The notes under the pieces were generated by a model, which did no database searches, was not told where the DNA came from, and saw nothing but the letters and a program-made list of their open reading frames with translations. Shown piece after piece: positions 34,999 through 43,924 of a stretch of 64,000 bases of DNA (position 1 is the stretch's first letter; each line of letters starts with the position of its first letter). Position numbers and translations under genes: made by a program. This DNA is from Alphaproteobacteria bacterium (GTDB lineage Bacteria; Myxococcota_A; UBA796; GCA-2862545), in assembly GCA_020632915.1 (NCBI GenBank), contig JACKEP010000007.1, forward strand, positions 210,299 to 274,298, written 5' to 3'.

Positions 34999-35105
34999 AA
35001 CGGCGGGGGCGCACCGACGAAGACACGGGCATCCGGCGGATGGACCGCGACCAGCACCCACGCAGGCGTGTAGACGGTGAAGGGGGGGCAGCCCAGCAGC
35101 GGCAT
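34995..35105 (-). CDS. Small ORF, 36 aa
   Basis: A short frame in a 268-bp gap starting MPLLGCPPFTVYTP and ending in VGAPPPF. GGAG lies five bases before the ATG. It is hydrophobic and proline-rich with a single Cys; no family is recognised. It could be a small membrane-associated peptide or a chance frame. Its stop overlaps the esterase's stop on the other strand. Confidence 0.35.
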   Translation of the reverse strand: MPLLGCPPFTVYTPAWVLVAVHPPDARVFVGAPPPF

Positions 35106-35266
35106 CGAGGCTCCGTGCGGGGAGCGTACGACAGCGCTGGGGGCGTGAGGGTCCCGTCCTGTCGCCTCGCGCTGTCGACGGGGGGAGGGGTCACGCGCGC
35201 TGCCCCCGCGCCGCCTTGCTCCCCACCCTTCCCCGACGGTAGGAACCCTCCGAGAGGGGACCGTCG

Positions 35267-37282
35267 ATGGACCACGGTGCGACGTTCGTCTCCGACCTGG
35301 CGATGGTCGCCGCCGTCGCCGCCGTCACCGGGATGCTCGCGCGCCAGCTGAAGCAGCCCAGCATCCTCGGCTACCTGCTCGCCGGCCTGATCGTCGGTCC
35401 GTACCTGCCGATCCCTCTCTTCGCCGACCCCCACCGCATCGAGACCCTCGCCGCGTTCGGGGTGGTGCTGGTGATGTTCTCGGTCGGGCTCGAGTTCCGC
35501 GTACGCACGCTCCTGCAGATCCTGCCCCTGTCGGGGTTCACGGCCGTGCTGCAGATCGCCACGCTGTTCTGGTGTGGCCTCGCGGCCGGCACGGTCGCGG
35601 GCTGGGGTCCGACGGCGAGCGCCTTCCTCGGGGGCGCCGTGGCGATCTCGAGCACCATGGTGGTCAGCGGCGTGTTCCGGCAGCAACCGGTCGACGCCGA
35701 CGTGCGCAGCCACGTGCTCGGCGTGCTGGTGGTCCAGGACGTCGTCGCCATCCTGCTGCTCGCCATCGCGACCGCCGCGGCGCGCGGCATGGCCGTCCAG
35801 GCCACGTCGCTGGTGCTGTTGGTCCTGCAGCTCGTGGGGGTGATGGCCGCCATGCTCGGCCTCGGCACCCTGGTGGTGCCCCGCCTCGTGCAGGTGGCCT
35901 ACCGTCAGCGCGGCAGCGAGGCGCTGTCGGTGCTGGCCGTCGGCGTGTCGTTCGCCTTCGCGCAGATCGCCGACAGCTTCGGGTACTCGGTGGCGCTGGG
36001 CGCCTTCCTCGCCGGCATGGTCGTAGCCGAGTCGGGTCGCGGCGAAGCCGTGGAGCACGCGATCGAGCCGTTACGTGCCGTGTTCTCGGCGATCTTCTTC
36101 GTGTCGGTGGGGATGACGGTCGACCCGGTCGCCGCCGTGGCCTCGCTGCCGATGTCGCTGGCCTTGTCCGCGCTCATCGTGACCGCGCAGGTGCTGAGCG
36201 TGGGACTCGGCAGCGTGCTCTCGGGCATCGACCTGCGGCGCGCCGTGCTGTCCGGCCTCGCGCTCGGCCAGATCGGCGAGCTGTCGTTCATCCTGGCCAC
36301 GATCGGTCTGGGGGCGGGCCTGGTCCCCGAGAGCCTGCTGCCCACGCTGGTCACGGTGGCCACGATCACGGCGTTCACCACCCCGCTCCTGCTGCGCCAC
36401 GGCGACGCCATCGTGGGTGCGGTCGACAAGGCCCTGCCCGTGTCGGTGCACCACGTGCTGTCCCTGCACCAGGCGTTCGTGCAGCGCCTCCGCCAGGGCA
36501 CGGACGGTCCGTCGCTCCGACCGTCCGTGATCGCGCTCACGCTGGACTGGACGGCGCTGGTGATCCTCGGCATCGCCCGCGTCGCAGCCCAGCCCGCGCT
36601 GGCGACGTGGGCGGGGGGGCCGTTCGTGGACCTCGGGCTGCTGCTGCTCGCCATCCCGTTCGTCGTGGGTCTGGTGCGCAGCGCACGACGCGCGCTGGGC
36701 GTGGTGCGGGCGATCACGCGAGGGGCAGCGGCCTCACGCGACCTCGGACGCGGCATCGAGGGCCTCGCGGTGCTGACGGCGGTGCTTGGCATCGGCCTGC
36801 CGTCCCTGGCCGTGCTGCGGGCGCTGGTCCATGCCTCCTGGCCCGAGGCCGTGCTCCTCGTCGCCACGGCCGCGGCCGCCGTCCTCATCGGTCGTCGCCT
36901 GGGTCGCTTCGAGGGAGCGTACACCTCGGGCGTGGCGTCGATGGCGCTGCGGCTGGCCCAGCACGCGGACCCGTCCTCGGTCGACGACGACGCGTCCCGC
37001 GCCGCAGGCGACACCCTCCTCGCCGACCTCGGTCACGTCACCGTCGCGCTCGACCCCGGGGGTCCCGCCGTCGGCCGGACGCTCGCCGAGCTGAACCTGC
37101 GCTGCCTGAGCGGGGCCAGCGTGATCGCCATCCGGCGCGGCCCCGACGGCCTCGTGCTGCCCACCGGGCACGAGCGCCTGCTCGCCGACGACGTGCTCGC
37201 CCTCGCCGGCTCGCCCGAGGCCATCGCCCGCGCGCGCAGCGTGCTCAGCGGTGCGCCGGAGCCGACTCCGACCCCATCGTGA
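35267..37282 (+). CDS. KefB-like monovalent cation:proton antiporter (CPA2)
   Basis: A 671-residue antiporter with about twelve membrane helices, then a cytoplasmic C-terminus. The transport core shows LKQPSILGYLLAGLIVGPYL, FSVGLEFRVRTLLQI (helix 3), GAVAISSTMVVSGVF and the conserved VLVVQDVVAILLLAIA (helix 5, Asp). The last 100 residues are a TrkA_C-like domain (VALDPGGPAVGRTLAELNL, VIAIRRGPDGLVLPTGHERL). I see no TrkA_N nucleotide-binding domain, so it is a shorter variant of KefB/C. It exchanges K+ or Na+ for H+ for pH or electrophile defence. Confidence 0.88.
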   Translation: MDHGATFVSDLAMVAAVAAVTGMLARQLKQPSILGYLLAGLIVGPYLPIPLFADPHRIETLAAFGVVLVMFSVGLEFRVRTLLQILPLSGFTAVLQIATLFWCGLAAGTVAGWGPTASAFLGGAVAISSTMVVSGVFRQQPVDADVRSHVLGVLVVQDVVAILLLAIATAAARGMAVQATSLVLLVLQLVGVMAAMLGLGTLVVPRLVQVAYRQRGSEALSVLAVGVSFAFAQIADSFGYSVALGAFLAGMVVAESGRGEAVEHAIEPLRAVFSAIFFVSVGMTVDPVAAVASLPMSLALSALIVTAQVLSVGLGSVLSGIDLRRAVLSGLALGQIGELSFILATIGLGAGLVPESLLPTLVTVATITAFTTPLLLRHGDAIVGAVDKALPVSVHHVLSLHQAFVQRLRQGTDGPSLRPSVIALTLDWTALVILGIARVAAQPALATWAGGPFVDLGLLLLAIPFVVGLVRSARRALGVVRAITRGAAASRDLGRGIEGLAVLTAVLGIGLPSLAVLRALVHASWPEAVLLVATAAAAVLIGRRLGRFEGAYTSGVASMALRLAQHADPSSVDDDASRAAGDTLLADLGHVTVALDPGGPAVGRTLAELNLRCLSGASVIAIRRGPDGLVLPTGHERLLADDVLALAGSPEAIARARSVLSGAPEPTPTPS

Positions 37283-37307
37283 GCCCACACGGCGCGCACC
37301 TCACGCC

Positions 37308-40121
37308 TCACGGACGCTGCACCTCCGTCACCGGATCCCACACCCGCACGACCCCGTCCCAGCCTCCGGACGCCAGGCCACCGCGGGCGTCCCAGGCGAG
37401 CGCCGCGACCCGGTCCGCGTGGCCGTAGGCCTCCCAGACGCGCGCGTTCGCGACGACGTCGTGCACCGCGACCACCCCGTCGCGACACCCCAACGCCAGC
37501 CACGGACCGGTGGGCGCGAACGCCACCGCGTCGATGGGGCTCGACGTCGGCACGACCGTGTCGGTGTGGGCGCTGAGGTCGGTGACGCGCACCCCGCCCG
37601 GGCCCACCCGGGCGAGCCACCGGCCGTCCGCCGACACCGCGAGCCGGTCCTCGGGCGGATCGGCCGGCTCCTCGCGCTGCGTGAGGTGCGACGTCGCGAG
37701 GTCCAGGGCCCACACCGCACCGCGGTCGTCCATCGCCAGCACCTCGGACCCGGCACCCGCGGCGACCGCGTCCAGGAACGCGGTCTCGAGCGTCCACGCG
37801 TCGGCCTCACGCGCCCCGGGCGCGGTCACCCACACCGTGTGTCCGTAGCTCACGCCGAGCACGTGCCCCGACCCGGTCGCCACCACCCGACGAAGGCGGG
37901 AGACGTTCGACGCGGGCCCGGCCTCGCCCGGCCCGTGCCACACCAGGGCCCCCGACGCGTCCACGCCGCCACTGACCAGCGTGTCGCCGACGAAGGTCAC
38001 CGCCTTGACCCGCCGGGTGTGGACTGCATCGACGCCCAGCCGACGCCCCTCGGGCCACGTCCGCCGCACGACCTCGGATCCGACGGCCACGGCCAGGCGG
38101 GTCCCCGAGCTGTCGAGGGCCAGCGACGAGATGCCCCCCGCCTCCTGCCACGACCCCGTCGCCACGGCCGCCGCCGGGCTCACGCGCCAGGTGGCGTCGC
38201 GCGTGGCGACCCGGAGCGATCCATCCGACGCCCACCCGCCGTCCACCACGTCCGTGAGGGCGAGCGCCTGCCCACGCACGCCGTCGCGCGGTCGCAGCAG
38301 CCGGACGCGGCCGTCCTCGCCCACCGCCAGCGTGACCCCGTCGGGCCCGACCGCGAGGTGCCGCACCGCGCCGACCCCTGCCGGGAGGCGCACCTCCACG
38401 GCGCCGGTGCCGGCATCCAGCACCACCACCTCGCCGTCGAGCGTGCCGGCCACCAGCCACGCCGCGGACGGCGCCGCGGCGAGGGACACGACGCGCACGA
38501 GCGCCGGCGACGGGGCACCGAGCCACACCGGCGTCCCGTCGTCGGGCAGGTGGGCGAGGCGACCCGAGCTGCACACCACCCACCCGCCGCGTCCGGGCAC
38601 CCGCACCGCGGCGTCGAGCGTGTCGGCCGGAGGACAGGGCGTGCGCGTCGTCACCGGGGGCGCCAGGTCCACCCACTGCAGGCGGTCCACGAGCGCCCCA
38701 CCTCCCCCGGCTACGAGGCCACGCGACAGGCTCGCCCGCCAGCGACGCGACGGGCCGCCCGCACCGAACCGAACCACCCCGTCGCCGTCGATGGCGAGCA
38801 GGCCGTCCCCGTCGAGCACCGCATCAGTGGCCTCGACGGGCCAGGAGCCGACGACGGCGCCAGCGTCGTCGTGGTGCAGGACGCTGCGTCCGTCGCCGCA
38901 GAGCCACCCGTCGTCGATGCGTCGCACCCAGCGGTCGCACCCCGACAGGGGTGCCCGCGCCTCGGGCACGATGCCGCCTCGCGACGTGGCGAGGAGCACG
39001 CCCTCCGCGCGCGGCGACGGTCCGAGCGCGAGCGCGGCCCGGGCGGCGTCCGCCGCGTCGCGATCGCGTCCGGCCCGCTGGGCGGTGACGGCCCGGTCGA
39101 CCCACAGCGTCCGCACCGTCTGCTGCAGCTGCGCCTCGGCGGCCGTCGCGCGATCCCGCTCGCGGGCGGTTCGCACCGCGGAGACGCCGGCGACGATCCC
39201 CACCATCAGCGCGGCCAACCCGATGCCGACCAGGGGCCCCCGCCACGCCCGCACGAGGAGCCCGGCCAGCTCCGCGGACGTGTAGACGTGCGCACTCACC
39301 CGCCGGCCATCGAGCCAGCGCTCGAGCTCGTCCGCCAGCGCACCCGCGTCCGGATACCGCGCCGTCGGGTCGGTCGCCGTGGCCCGCACGACCACCGCGC
39401 GCAGCGCCGCGTCGTCTGTCCCCGAGCGCGCACACACCGCGTCCAGCACACGGCCCAGGGCGAACACGTCGGCGGCCGGCGAGGGGGGCGCACCGCGCGC
39501 GACCTCCGGAGCCGTCCACGCGGGGGTGCCCGCCCCGGGTGCCACCGGCGGCGTCTGCTCGCCCACCACGTGCGCAAGGCCCCAGTCGGCGACCCACGTC
39601 TCGCCGCGCTCGCCGACGAGCACGTTCGACGGCTTCAGATCGGCGTGGACCACCCCCCGGGCGTGGGCGTGCGCCACCCCGTGGCAGGCGTCGAGCAGGT
39701 GACGCACCAGCCGCGGCAGCGGGGGCGGGTCGTCGAGGAGCGCGTCGAGGGGGCGCGAGTCGAGCAGGCGAAGCGTGAGGAACGGCACGCCGTCGGGTCC
39801 GATCCCCGCGTCGTGGACCGGCACGACGTTCGGGTGATCGAGGCGCGCCGTGACCTGCGCCTCGTGGGCCAGCAGCTCGATGGCCCGCGCGGTCGGGACG
39901 CCCGGGTGCGGCCGCTTGCGCGCCACCTGCCGTCCCAGGCGTGCATCCGCGACGGCGTCGACCACGCCCATGCCCCCCTCCCCGAGGGGTCCCACCACGG
40001 CGTACCGGTCGGCCTCGGGCGTCGCGAGTGCCTCGCCGGTAGCGCCGTCCGGCGCAGGGCCCACGTCGTCGACGGGCAGACCCCACGCACTCCCGGCGTC
40101 GTCCGGCCCGCCTGGGCTCAC
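37308..40121 (-). CDS. Ser/Thr protein kinase with membrane helix and WD40-like propeller
   Basis: A 937-residue kinase. The glycine loop is GEGGMGVV (47-54), the ATP Lys is K69, the helix-C Glu is E87, the catalytic loop VVHADLKPSN has Asp161 and Asn166 (HAD, not the usual HRD) and DWG (179-181) replaces DFG. After the catalytic domain comes one membrane helix (GIGLAALMVGIVAGVSAV). A C-terminal extracytoplasmic WD40-like propeller follows, with repeats such as DGEVVVLDAGTGAVEVRL and ASGGWDGVVRVWDP. GTG at 40121 overlaps the stop of the FHA/winged-helix gene, so the two are coupled. Kinase and regulator likely form one signalling pathway. Confidence 0.85.
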   Translation of the reverse strand: MSPGGPDDAGSAWGLPVDDVGPAPDGATGEALATPEADRYAVVGPLGEGGMGVVDAVADARLGRQVARKRPHPGVPTARAIELLAHEAQVTARLDHPNVVPVHDAGIGPDGVPFLTLRLLDSRPLDALLDDPPPLPRLVRHLLDACHGVAHAHARGVVHADLKPSNVLVGERGETWVADWGLAHVVGEQTPPVAPGAGTPAWTAPEVARGAPPSPAADVFALGRVLDAVCARSGTDDAALRAVVVRATATDPTARYPDAGALADELERWLDGRRVSAHVYTSAELAGLLVRAWRGPLVGIGLAALMVGIVAGVSAVRTARERDRATAAEAQLQQTVRTLWVDRAVTAQRAGRDRDAADAARAALALGPSPRAEGVLLATSRGGIVPEARAPLSGCDRWVRRIDDGWLCGDGRSVLHHDDAGAVVGSWPVEATDAVLDGDGLLAIDGDGVVRFGAGGPSRRWRASLSRGLVAGGGGALVDRLQWVDLAPPVTTRTPCPPADTLDAAVRVPGRGGWVVCSSGRLAHLPDDGTPVWLGAPSPALVRVVSLAAAPSAAWLVAGTLDGEVVVLDAGTGAVEVRLPAGVGAVRHLAVGPDGVTLAVGEDGRVRLLRPRDGVRGQALALTDVVDGGWASDGSLRVATRDATWRVSPAAAVATGSWQEAGGISSLALDSSGTRLAVAVGSEVVRRTWPEGRRLGVDAVHTRRVKAVTFVGDTLVSGGVDASGALVWHGPGEAGPASNVSRLRRVVATGSGHVLGVSYGHTVWVTAPGAREADAWTLETAFLDAVAAGAGSEVLAMDDRGAVWALDLATSHLTQREEPADPPEDRLAVSADGRWLARVGPGGVRVTDLSAHTDTVVPTSSPIDAVAFAPTGPWLALGCRDGVVAVHDVVANARVWEAYGHADRVAALAWDARGGLASGGWDGVVRVWDPVTEVQRP

Positions 40122-41002
40122 GTCTGGTCCTCGACCACGTCACCCGGGCGCAGGAACAGCTCGATCACGCCGCAGCCGTCGGCGCGCACGAGATCCGTGC
40201 GCACCCGCGCCTCACGCAGCCGGGATCGCAGCCGCACCATCACCATGTCGAGCTGCTTGCGGGTGCCGCCATCGGGCCACAGCACCTCGACCAGCAGCGC
40301 CCACGGCACCGGCGCGTCCATGGCGGCCAGCTCGCTCACCAGCCGGGCCTGCAGGCCGCGCAGGACCAGCGGGTCGCGGCCCGCCCGGAACAGGTGGACG
40401 GTGTCGTAGCGGGCCACCACCGTGAGGGGGGCGTCCACGCCCGGATCGGCCCGGGTGACCTCGCCGCGTGCGCCCGTGGGCACGGCCACCGCGCGCCACG
40501 TCCGGCCGGCGATCTCGACCGCGTCCCCGGCCTCCCACGGCATGGCGACGCCGTCCCGCGCACGAAGGCGCCAGCCGGTGGGGGCGTTCCACACCCAGGC
40601 GCGCGCCGCGGGGTGCGACGGTGGCGCCAGGGTGGGCGCGGGTGTGTCGACGAGCGCGCAGGTGCCGGGCAGCACACGCGCCGGCATGCCGTCGGTCTCC
40701 ACGCCGAGCACGGTGTCGGGCAGGATCACGGCGTCGACCGTGAACCCGAGGCCTTCAGCGAGCACGACCTCGAGGCCGGGCGCGAGGGCGACGTCGGCGA
40801 GCGCACGCCCGCCGACGGCGAACCGGCCCCGCAGCCCCAACAGCCGGAGCGTCCCCCCGCGCAGGCTCACGAGCGCGTGCGCTTCGGAGATGCGTGGATC
40901 GTCCAGCTGGACCGCGGCGTGCCACAGGCGACCGACGAGGTCCCCATGCCCCACGTCCATCGCCCGTCCGTCCGACAGACGGATGCTCGCACGCGCCCGC
41001 AT
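40118..41002 (-). CDS. FHA-like plus winged-helix regulator
   Basis: A 294-residue protein. The N-terminal part (1-95) resembles a FHA phosphopeptide-binding domain: VGRLWHAAVQLDDPRISEAH, ALVSLRGGTLRLLGLRGRFAVGGRAL. The C-terminal part is a winged-helix DNA-binding domain of the OmpR type, with LQARLVSELAAMDAPVPWAL, EVLWPDGGTRKQLDMVMVRL and RTDLVRADGCGVIELFLRPG. A FHA regulator coupled to a Ser/Thr kinase fits phosphorylation-dependent DNA binding. The ATG at 41002 is chosen since the longer frame upstream runs into the antisense of the lipoprotein gene. Confidence 0.75.
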   Translation of the reverse strand: MRARASIRLSDGRAMDVGHGDLVGRLWHAAVQLDDPRISEAHALVSLRGGTLRLLGLRGRFAVGGRALADVALAPGLEVVLAEGLGFTVDAVILPDTVLGVETDGMPARVLPGTCALVDTPAPTLAPPSHPAARAWVWNAPTGWRLRARDGVAMPWEAGDAVEIAGRTWRAVAVPTGARGEVTRADPGVDAPLTVVARYDTVHLFRAGRDPLVLRGLQARLVSELAAMDAPVPWALLVEVLWPDGGTRKQLDMVMVRLRSRLREARVRTDLVRADGCGVIELFLRPGDVVEDQT

Positions 41003-41061
41003 GGCGCCGCGTATCCCGCAGGCCACCACCCGGCCGCGCCGCCCCCCCGCGGGGAGGACCG

Positions 41062-41691
41062 TCAGTCCTTCGAGGCCGTCCACGTGGCGACGGCCGACGG
41101 GCAGTACACCAGGTTGGAGCACCCGGTGCCCGTGCAGGTGGCCGTGGTGGTCATGGTCACCACCGAGCTGCCATCGTCGACACCCGGCATCGTGAACGAC
41201 CGCCGGTACCAGGCCTCCCAGTCCGAGCCCGCGGACCGCGTGTCCCCGGTGATGCAGGTCAGGTCGGTGCCGGACAGGGTGCAGTCCCAGCCGTAGGTGA
41301 AGCTGCTGAGCATGACGCCCACGCCCGAGCCGGTGTCGGTCCAGGTCAGCGTGCGGGTCGGCGGGTCGGCCGCCAGACCGGTCGTGGGGCAGGCGAAGCC
41401 CGCCGTCGTGGCGCCGTACACGCCGCCGGTCAGCGACCAGGTGCCGACCGGGTCGACGGGACCCCCGGTGGTGTCGTCCGTGTCGTCGGTGTCGGTGCCA
41501 CCGTCGGTGTCGGTCGTGTCCGTGGTGTCGGTCGTGTCCGTGGTGTCGGTCGTGTCCGTGGTGTCGGTCGTGTCCGTGGTGTCCGAGTCGGTGACGTCGG
41601 TGTCGGTGTCGGACGCCTTGTCGGTGTCGGCCTCGGCGCAGGCGGTGACGGCCGCCAGCGCGAGCAGGGTCAGCCAGGTGCTGTGGTTCAT
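41062..41691 (-). CDS. Lipoprotein with Thr-Asp repeat stalk
   Basis: A 209-residue lipoprotein (lipobox AVTAC). A long low-complexity Thr/Asp stalk (TDTTDTTDTTDTT, encoded by four 18-bp tandem repeats) joins it to a roughly 120-residue domain starting at VGTWSLTGGVYGATTAGFAC. That domain has two Cys pairs (CTLSGTDLTC, CTGTGCSNLVYC) and no family I know. It may be a cell-surface sensor or enzyme inhibitor. Adjacent to the kinase/FHA operon on the same strand with a 59-bp gap. Confidence 0.65.
   Translation of the reverse strand: MNHSTWLTLLALAAVTACAEADTDKASDTDTDVTDSDTTDTTDTTDTTDTTDTTDTTDTTDTDGGTDTDDTDDTTGGPVDPVGTWSLTGGVYGATTAGFACPTTGLAADPPTRTLTWTDTGSGVGVMLSSFTYGWDCTLSGTDLTCITGDTRSAGSDWEAWYRRSFTMPGVDDGSSVVTMTTTATCTGTGCSNLVYCPSAVATWTASKD
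41506..41577 (-). repeat. Four tandem 18-bp repeats
   Basis: The unit GGTGTCGGTCGTGTCCGT is repeated four times exactly, encoding the Thr-Asp-Thr linker of the lipoprotein on the opposite strand. Such units can slip in replication and change stalk length in multiples of six residues. Confidence 0.85.
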
Positions 41692-41881
41692 CAGGTCCCT
41701 CCAGGGTGCGGCCGGACTACCCGGAGGGCGGCGTGGTGGAATCCCACCGCGGTCCCACGCACACCGTGCCCAGACCCGGCGTTCACCTCCTCGCGCCCAC
41801 GAGACGACCGATGTACGTCGAGGTCCCTACACGTCGATCTCGCCGTGCTGGCCGCGTCCCACGCCACCCGTGAGCTCCACC

Positions 41882-43354
41882 ATGCGCCGTGCCGTCTCCC
41901 TGCTGCTCGTCACCCTCAGCGCGTGCACGCCGCCGGCACTCCCGGGCGCCGCCGACACCGCCGAGCCCTACGCCACGTCGGCATCGCCGCCGCCCGCAGG
42001 CTTCCCCGTCGAGGTCTCGCCGCTGGGGCGCGGATCCGACCTCGTCCTGTCCGTCACCGTCGACCCCGGCGCGCGGGTGTTCGCCTTCGGCAGCCCCACC
42101 GGCCCAGGGACGGGCGCCTGCCAGGGGGCGGTGTGCCTCGACCTCGCGCGCCCCAACGTCCTGCTGGGCAGCGCGACGGCAGACGCCACCGGCGCGGCCA
42201 CGGTCGTGGTGCCCGGCGCGATGACCGCCCACCTGGTGAGTGGGCGCACGGTCCACCTCCAGGTCGGCGCCATGCTGCGCGTCGGCGGCACCGCCCAGGT
42301 CGCCGTGTCGGAGGTGGTGTCCCGGGTGGTCGACGACCTCGACCTCGACGGCGTGGCGCCGCCCCTCGACTGCGACGACACCAATCCCGCCCTCCTCGGC
42401 GTGGACGTCGACGGCGACGGCGCCGACGACTGCGACGACCCGTGTCCGGACGACGCGCTCGACGCCTGCCTGTGCGGACCGGGATCGGTGCCCGACGGTG
42501 CGGGCGGGTGCGCGACCTGCCCGCCCGGCACCGCGGAGCGCGACGACGCGTGCGCCGCCTGTCCCGTCGGCACCTACGCCCCGAGCAGTGGCGCGGAGAC
42601 GTGCGAGACCTGCCCACCCGGCACCGTGGCTGCGGCGGCCGGACTCGACGTCTGCACGCCGTGCAGCCCCGGGTTCGCCCCGAACGACACCGCGGACGCC
42701 TGCGTGCCGTGTCCTGCCGGCACCGCGTCCTCCGACGGCGCCTCGTGCGTCGCCTGCCCCACGGGCACGGCGTCAGCGCTCTCGGCCTCCGACACGTGCA
42801 CCCCCTGCCAGCCGGGCACGTTCACCGAGGTGGAGGGTCGCACCCAGTGTTCCTCGTGCGTGCCTGGAACCTTCGCGGCAGACCCGGGCTCCACTGCGTG
42901 CACGCCGTGCGCGGCCGGCACCTTCGCGAGCCAGCCCGGTCGAGCAGCCTGTGTGGACTGCGCAGACGGCACCTACGCGCCCGACGTCGGCGCCTACCTC
43001 TGCTTCGGGTGCGGCCCGGGTTCGACGGCCAGCGCCGACCACCTGCGGTGCGACGCCTGCCCCGCCGGCTCGTACTCGCCGGACGGGTCGGCATGCTTCG
43101 CCTGCGCGCCCGGCACGTTCGCCGCCTCCACCGGGCTCGCCGCGTGCGACGCCTGCGCGGTCGACACGTTCGCCGCGCAGGCCGGCGCCGCGGCGTGCGA
43201 CGCATGCGGCGTCGATCAGTTCACGAACACGGAGGGCGCCATCGCCTGCGAGAGCTGCCCGGCCTTCACCTACCGGGCCGGCGACACCTGCCTCGACTGC
43301 CCCACCGTCGGGGTGGAGTGCGGGGGCGACGAGATCGTGCCCACGGGGCACTGA
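41882..43354 (+). CDS. Lipoprotein with shared module and about 16 GCC2/GCC3 cysteine repeats
   Basis: A 490-residue lipoprotein (lipobox LVTLSAC). After the signal comes the shared module (42001-42330, core CQGAVCLDLARP), then a calcium-binding acidic linker and about 16 repeats of roughly 18 residues of the form CxxCPxGTxxxxxG, like GCC2/GCC3 (TNFR/ephrin-type) repeats. These form a disulfide-rich rod. The DNA repeats are not identical, so it is not CRISPR-like. Adhesive or structural surface role is likely. Confidence 0.78.
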   Translation: MRRAVSLLLVTLSACTPPALPGAADTAEPYATSASPPPAGFPVEVSPLGRGSDLVLSVTVDPGARVFAFGSPTGPGTGACQGAVCLDLARPNVLLGSATADATGAATVVVPGAMTAHLVSGRTVHLQVGAMLRVGGTAQVAVSEVVSRVVDDLDLDGVAPPLDCDDTNPALLGVDVDGDGADDCDDPCPDDALDACLCGPGSVPDGAGGCATCPPGTAERDDACAACPVGTYAPSSGAETCETCPPGTVAAAAGLDVCTPCSPGFAPNDTADACVPCPAGTASSDGASCVACPTGTASALSASDTCTPCQPGTFTEVEGRTQCSSCVPGTFAADPGSTACTPCAAGTFASQPGRAACVDCADGTYAPDVGAYLCFGCGPGSTASADHLRCDACPAGSYSPDGSACFACAPGTFAASTGLAACDACAVDTFAAQAGAAACDACGVDQFTNTEGAIACESCPAFTYRAGDTCLDCPTVGVECGGDEIVPTGH

Positions 43355-43386
43355 GGCGTCCGGCGGACACCGATCGGTGACCGGCG

Positions 43387-43392
43387 TACGCT
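43387..43392 (+). promoter_or_regulatory. TACGCT -10-like hexamer
   Basis: It lies 35-40 bases before the DUF1801 start, with CGGACA seventeen bases upstream as a weak -35. Confidence 0.3.
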
Positions 43393-43426
43393 CGATGCAC
43401 CGCCCCGACGCGCCCGGAGTCCGCCC

Positions 43427-43831
43427 ATGGTCCGCCTCATGCCCTTCCCGACGGCTCGACCCCACGACCCGGCCATCGACGCCTGGCTCGACGCCCGACC
43501 CGAGCCCCTCGCGACGCTGGCCCGCACCTGGTTCGCGCGGCTGCGCGCGTGCGGGGACGACGTGTGCGAGCTGATGCACGACGGTCAGGCCACGGCCTGC
43601 GTCGGCGACGCCGCCTTCGCCTACGTCGCCGTCTACAGCCGGCACGTCAGCGTCGGGTTCTACGCAGGGTCGGAGCTACCGGATCCGGCGGGCCTGCTGG
43701 AGGGCACGGGGCGCTTCATGCGGCACGTCAAGCTGCGTCCGGACGCGCCGGTCGACGAGGCCGCGCTGGAGGCACTCGTCGCTACCGCGTACGCCACGAT
43801 CCGAGACGCCGCGCTGGCGGACGACAGCTGA
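43427..43831 (+). CDS. DUF1801-family protein
   Basis: A 134-residue protein. The signature ELMHDGQATACVGDAAFAYV, VSVGFYAGSELPDPAGLLEG and FMRHVKLRPD is that of the YdhG-like DUF1801 family, which has an unknown biochemical role. Initiation could also be at the internal ATG at 43439, which precedes MPFPTARPHD. GGAG lies upstream of 43427. It stands alone before the ArsR operon. Confidence 0.8.
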   Translation: MVRLMPFPTARPHDPAIDAWLDARPEPLATLARTWFARLRACGDDVCELMHDGQATACVGDAAFAYVAVYSRHVSVGFYAGSELPDPAGLLEGTGRFMRHVKLRPDAPVDEAALEALVATAYATIRDAALADDS

Positions 43832-43880
43832 TCCTGCCCGTTCCTCCGAGCTCGGCGAGGGGACGCATGGAGACCACATT

Positions 43881-43900
43881 ACTTAGGTGTTGACCTAAGT
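43881..43900. promoter_or_regulatory. ArsR operator, ACTTAGGT-GTTG-ACCTAAGT
   Basis: A perfect 8-bp-arm dyad, 24 bp before the ArsR start. The TTGACC inside it (43890-43895) could be the -35 element, with CACAGT 17 bases on. Confidence 0.75.
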
Positions 43901-43924
43901 GTTTGCGCGGAGCACAGTCTCCGC

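Noticed and set aside
37251..40409. 1,052-residue plus-strand frame over the kinase
   Set aside because: Arg/Pro/His-rich antisense composition with no recognisable motif; the minus-strand kinase is certain.
42480..43300. Periodic repeats resembling a CRISPR array
   Set aside because: Units are diverged and in frame with Cys-rich protein repeats; there are no unique spacers and no cas genes.
43867..43893. Eight-codon ORF METTLLRC over the ArsR operator
   Set aside because: GAGGGG precedes it, but it is too short to support as a leader peptide and probably lies upstream of or across the promoter.
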